This document shows positions 61,387 through 64,000 of a stretch of DNA of 64,000 nucleotides, in pieces (the stretch's first letter is position 1; every line of letters starts with the position of its first letter). A program made the position numbers and the translations under genes. Source of the stretch: Stutzerimonas stutzeri (GTDB lineage Bacteria > Pseudomonadota > Gammaproteobacteria > Pseudomonadales > Pseudomonadaceae); contig NZ_JAAMQZ010000004.1 in assembly GCF_013522825.1 (NCBI RefSeq), forward strand, positions 62,001-126,000. Reading direction: 5' to 3'. A model generated the notes under the pieces. The model saw nothing but the letters and a program-made list of their open reading frames with translations, made no database searches and was not told the DNA's origin.

Positions 61387-61539
61387 CGCACGCTGCAATA
61401 TCGTTCAGACGTTGCATTACAAGTGCTGGGCAGATGGGCCGCGGGTGCGTACCATCCGGCGTTTTATCCGGTCGCCCAGCGTGCTCGTGTTGTCCGCCAC
61501 GCGCCAGTATCCGTAGCCTCTTACGCCGAGACTCTCTTC

Positions 61540-62784
61540 ATGTCCAACCTGTCCACTCGTGTTTTCAGAGCCTATAGCCGTATCAGTCTGGTGGCGCAGA
61601 TCGTCACGGGGCTGGTTGCCGGCTGCCTGTTGGCCTGGCTGTTTCCCGAAGCCGCGCGTTCGGTCAGCTTGCTGGGTGATCTCTTCGTGGCGGGCCTGAA
61701 GGCCGTGGCGCCGGTGCTGGTCTTCGTGCTGGTAACCGCTTCGCTGGCCAACCACAAGCAGGGACAACCCACGCATATTCGCCCGATCCTGCTTTTATAT
61801 GCCCTTGGAACCCTGAGTGCGGCGGTGGTGGCCGTAATTGCCAGTAGTCTGTTCCCGACGACCCTGACCCTCGTCAACGAGGCAAGCGATGTAGTGGCGC
61901 CATCTGGCGTCGGTGCCGTGCTCAAGACGCTGCTGTTCAATATTGCCGACAACCCTGTACATGCACTTATCGAGGGGAACTACATCGGCATTCTGGCATG
62001 GGCGATTGGGCTGGGATTTGCCTTTCGCCATGCGCGGGAAACCACGCGCGAGCTGGTCAGCGATATTTCCGAGGGCGTGATGCTTATCGTCAAGGTGGTG
62101 ATCCGCTTCGCTCCTCTGGGCGTTTTCGGGCTGGTCGCCGGAACGCTGGCGCAATCCGGGTTCGCGGTGCTCGCCAGCTATTTTCAGCTGTTGCTGGTAC
62201 TGGTTGGCAGCATGCTGTTCGTGGCGCTGCTGATGAATCCATTGATCGTGTACTGGAAGCTTCGCCGCAATCCCTACCCACTGGTTTTCACCTGCCTGCG
62301 AGAAAGCGGGATCACTGCATTCTTCACCCGCAGCTCGGCAGCGAACATTCCGGTCAATATGCAGCTGTGCGAACGTCTGGGGCTGCACAAGGACACCTAT
62401 TCGGTGTCGATTCCGCTCGGGGCAACCATCAACATGGCCGGCGCGGCCATCACCATCACGGTGCTGACCCTGGCTGCAGTCAATACGCTGGGCATCGTGG
62501 TGGATGTGCCGACCGCGATTCTGCTCAGCCTGCTGGCGTCAATCTCTGCCTGCGGCGCCTCGGGTGTGGCGGGGGGATCGTTGTTGCTGATCCCGTTGGC
62601 GTGCAGCCTGTTCGGAATTCCCAATGACCTGGCGATGCAGGTGGTGGCGGTCGGGTTCATCATCGGCATCGTGCAGGATTCGGCGGAGACCGCACTGAAT
62701 TCGTCCACCGATGCGCTGTTCACGGCAGCGTCCTGTATCGCCCATGGCGATACCGTCGAGCTGCCGAATGAACCCTGGAGCTGA
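61540..62784 (+). CDS. sstT: Serine/threonine:sodium symporter SstT
   Basis: 414 residues from the ATG at 61540, the E. coli SstT length; the frame from 61423 is rejected. It is a dicarboxylate/amino acid:cation symporter family member with about eight helices and re-entrant loops. The signature [17 protein letters not shown] and the [22 protein letters not shown] segment (residues about 325-347) bind substrate and Na+. It imports Ser and Thr. Confidence 0.94.
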   Translation: MSNLSTRVFRAYSRISLVAQIVTGLVAGCLLAWLFPEAARSVSLLGDLFVAGLKAVAPVLVFVLVTASLANHKQGQPTHIRPILLLYALGTLSAAVVAVIASSLFPTTLTLVNEASDVVAPSGVGAVLKTLLFNIADNPVHALIEGNYIGILAWAIGLGFAFRHARETTRELVSDISEGVMLIVKVVIRFAPLGVFGLVAGTLAQSGFAVLASYFQLLLVLVGSMLFVALLMNPLIVYWKLRRNPYPLVFTCLRESGITAFFTRSSAANIPVNMQLCERLGLHKDTYSVSIPLGATINMAGAAITITVLTLAAVNTLGIVVDVPTAILLSLLASISACGASGVAGGSLLLIPLACSLFGIPNDLAMQVVAVGFIIGIVQDSAETALNSSTDALFTAASCIAHGDTVELPNEPWS

Positions 62785-62807
62785 TGATTCCCGCAATTGA
62801 AGCCGGA

Positions 62808-62844
62808 AACGAAAACGCCCCGAACCGGTCGGGGCGTTTTCGTT
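62808..62844. terminator. Bidirectional terminator of sstT and fabB
   Basis: A perfect 16-bp stem, AACGAAAACGCCCCGA with its complement, around a 5-base loop between convergent genes, with T-rich flanks. Confidence 0.93.
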
Positions 62845-62861
62845 GGTGCGCTTGAAGCGGA

Positions 62862-64000
62862 TCAGCCTTTCCAGCGCTTGAGCACCAGGGTGGCGTTGGT
62901 GCCACCGAAGCCGAAACTGTTGCTCATGACGGTGTCGAACTGTGCGTTCTCGCGCGTCTCGCGGACGATCGGCATGTCGGCGACTTCCGGGTCCAGCTCG
63001 TCGATGTTGGCCGAGCCGGCAATGAAGTTGCCCTGCATCATCAGCATGCAGTAGATCGCCTCGTGAACGCCGGCGGCGCCCAGCGAGTGGCCGGACAGGC
63101 TCTTGGTCGAACTGATTGCCGGAACCTTGTCGCCGAACATGTTGCGTACGGCCTTGATTTCCGCGACGTCGCCCACCGGAGTGGACGTGCCGTGGGTATT
63201 GAGGTAGTCGATCGGACCTTCGACAGTGGCCATCGCCTGCTGCATGCAACGCAGTGCGCCTTCGCCGCTCGGGGCGACCATGTCGTAGCCATCGGACGTG
63301 GCGCCGTAGCCGACGATTTCCGCGTAGATCTTGGCGCCGCGCTTGAGCGCGTGCTCCAACTCCTCGACCACCACCATGCCGCCACCGCCGGCGATGACGA
63401 AGCCGTCACGCTTGGCATCGTAGGCGCGCGAGGCTTTTTCCGGCGTGTCGTTGTACTGGCTGGAGAGAGCGCCCATGGCGTCGAACAGGCAGCTCTGGCT
63501 GTAGTGTTCTTCTTCACCGCCACCGGCAAAGACCACGTCCTGCTTGCCCATCTGGATCTGTTCCATGGCATGACCGATGCAATGCGCGCTGGTGGCGCAG
63601 GCCGATGCGATGGAATAGTTGATGCCCTTGATACGGAACGGCGTGGCCAGGCAGGCCGACACGGTGCTGCTCATGGTGCGCGGCACGCGATATGGGCCAA
63701 TGCGCTTGACGCCCTTGTCGCGCAGGATGTCGATGGCTTCCATCTGATTGATGGTCGAGGCGCCACCGGAACCGGCGATCAGGCCGATGCGCGGGTTGGA
63801 GATGTCATCGGCGCTGAGGCCCGAGTCTTCCAGGGCCTGTTGCATGGCCAGATAGGCGTAGGCCGCCGCATCGCCCATGAAACGCAGGATCTTGCGGTCG
63901 ATCAGTTCTTCCAGATTCAGGTTGACTGAACCGGAAACCTGACTGCGCAAGCCCATGTCCGCGTAGGCCTGGTTGAAGCGAATGCCGGGGCGGCTGGCGC
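62862..64000 (-). CDS. fabB: Beta-ketoacyl-ACP synthase I FabB (N-terminus outside the window)
   Basis: The frame runs off the right edge; about 379 of the usual 405 codons are visible, so roughly 26 N-terminal residues are missing. The Met 15 codons in is not the true start. FabB condenses malonyl-ACP with acyl-ACP and is needed for unsaturated fatty acids. The catalytic triad is present: Cys in [14 protein letters not shown], His in [11 protein letters not shown] and His in [11 protein letters not shown]. In P. aeruginosa fabA lies just upstream, beyond this window. Confidence 0.95.
   Translation of the reverse strand, partial: ASRPGIRFNQAYADMGLRSQVSGSVNLNLEELIDRKILRFMGDAAAYAYLAMQQALEDSGLSADDISNPRIGLIAGSGGASTINQMEAIDILRDKGVKRIGPYRVPRTMSSTVSACLATPFRIKGINYSIASACATSAHCIGHAMEQIQMGKQDVVFAGGGEEEHYSQSCLFDAMGALSSQYNDTPEKASRAYDAKRDGFVIAGGGGMVVVEELEHALKRGAKIYAEIVGYGATSDGYDMVAPSGEGALRCMQQAMATVEGPIDYLNTHGTSTPVGDVAEIKAVRNMFGDKVPAISSTKSLSGHSLGAAGVHEAIYCMLMMQGNFIAGSANIDELDPEVADMPIVRETRENAQFDTVMSNSFGFGGTNATLVLKRWKG

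Overview
The window is a stretch of a Pseudomonas chromosome (high GC). Gene content and order match the P. aeruginosa core genome closely. The divergence fits the P. mendocina / oleovorans / alcaligenes side of the genus better than P. aeruginosa itself, but that placement is inference. Almost everything is housekeeping. There is no CRISPR array, no intact insertion sequence and no prophage. Start codons were re-chosen from ribosome binding sites and family lengths where the longest reading frame was clearly too long.

Layout. 1-6.1 kb: a PerM-type permease (5' end cut off), hda, an uncharacterised gene behind a FliA-like promoter, a CoA-transferase, and the arsC-wrbA-DUF2069 cluster. 6.1-15.1 kb: yihY, a thioredoxin-like lipoprotein, a proS-lipoprotein-lytic transglycosylase operon, an OprD-family porin, a HIT protein, slyX, a membrane-linked cold-shock protein and a Dps-like protein. 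15.4-26.0 kb: aspS, a 199-bp MITE-like element, yebC/pmpR, ruvCAB behind a candidate LexA box, and ybgC-tolQRAB-pal-cpoB. 26.1-35.4 kb: queE, queC, tRNA-Lys, nadA, a BepA-like protease, tusA, bcp, gcvR, dapA, bamC, an unexpected long-type purC, and tRNA-Ser(CGA). 35.4-38.1 kb: tRNA-Ser flank with att-like repeats, then a Zur box driving dksA2, a COG0523 GTPase and a DUF1826 gene. 38.4-51.4 kb: the TCA block gltA / sdhCDAB / sucAB-lpdG / sucCD. 51.7-64 kb: braB-type carrier, DUF599 gene, two thioesterases, a membrane protein, htpG with a heat-shock promoter, an OsmC protein, a periplasmic amidohydrolase, a chemoreceptor, sstT, and fabB (N-terminus cut off).

The genes act in a few modules: envelope integrity (Tol-Pal, BamC, BepA-like, SLT, porin), replication and repair (Hda, RuvABC), queuosine synthesis feeding tRNA modification, the whole 2-oxoglutarate-to-fumarate limb of the TCA cycle, and a compact zinc-starvation operon. 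The most interesting items are regulatory or evolutionary: the FliA-type promoter before an unknown gene, an orphan plus-strand terminator that may end a small RNA, the MITE, the purC of the 'wrong' type, the Zur operon beside an att-like scar at tRNA-Ser, and a perfect CsoR/CstR-like palindrome before the amidohydrolase. I found no clearly new multi-gene system.
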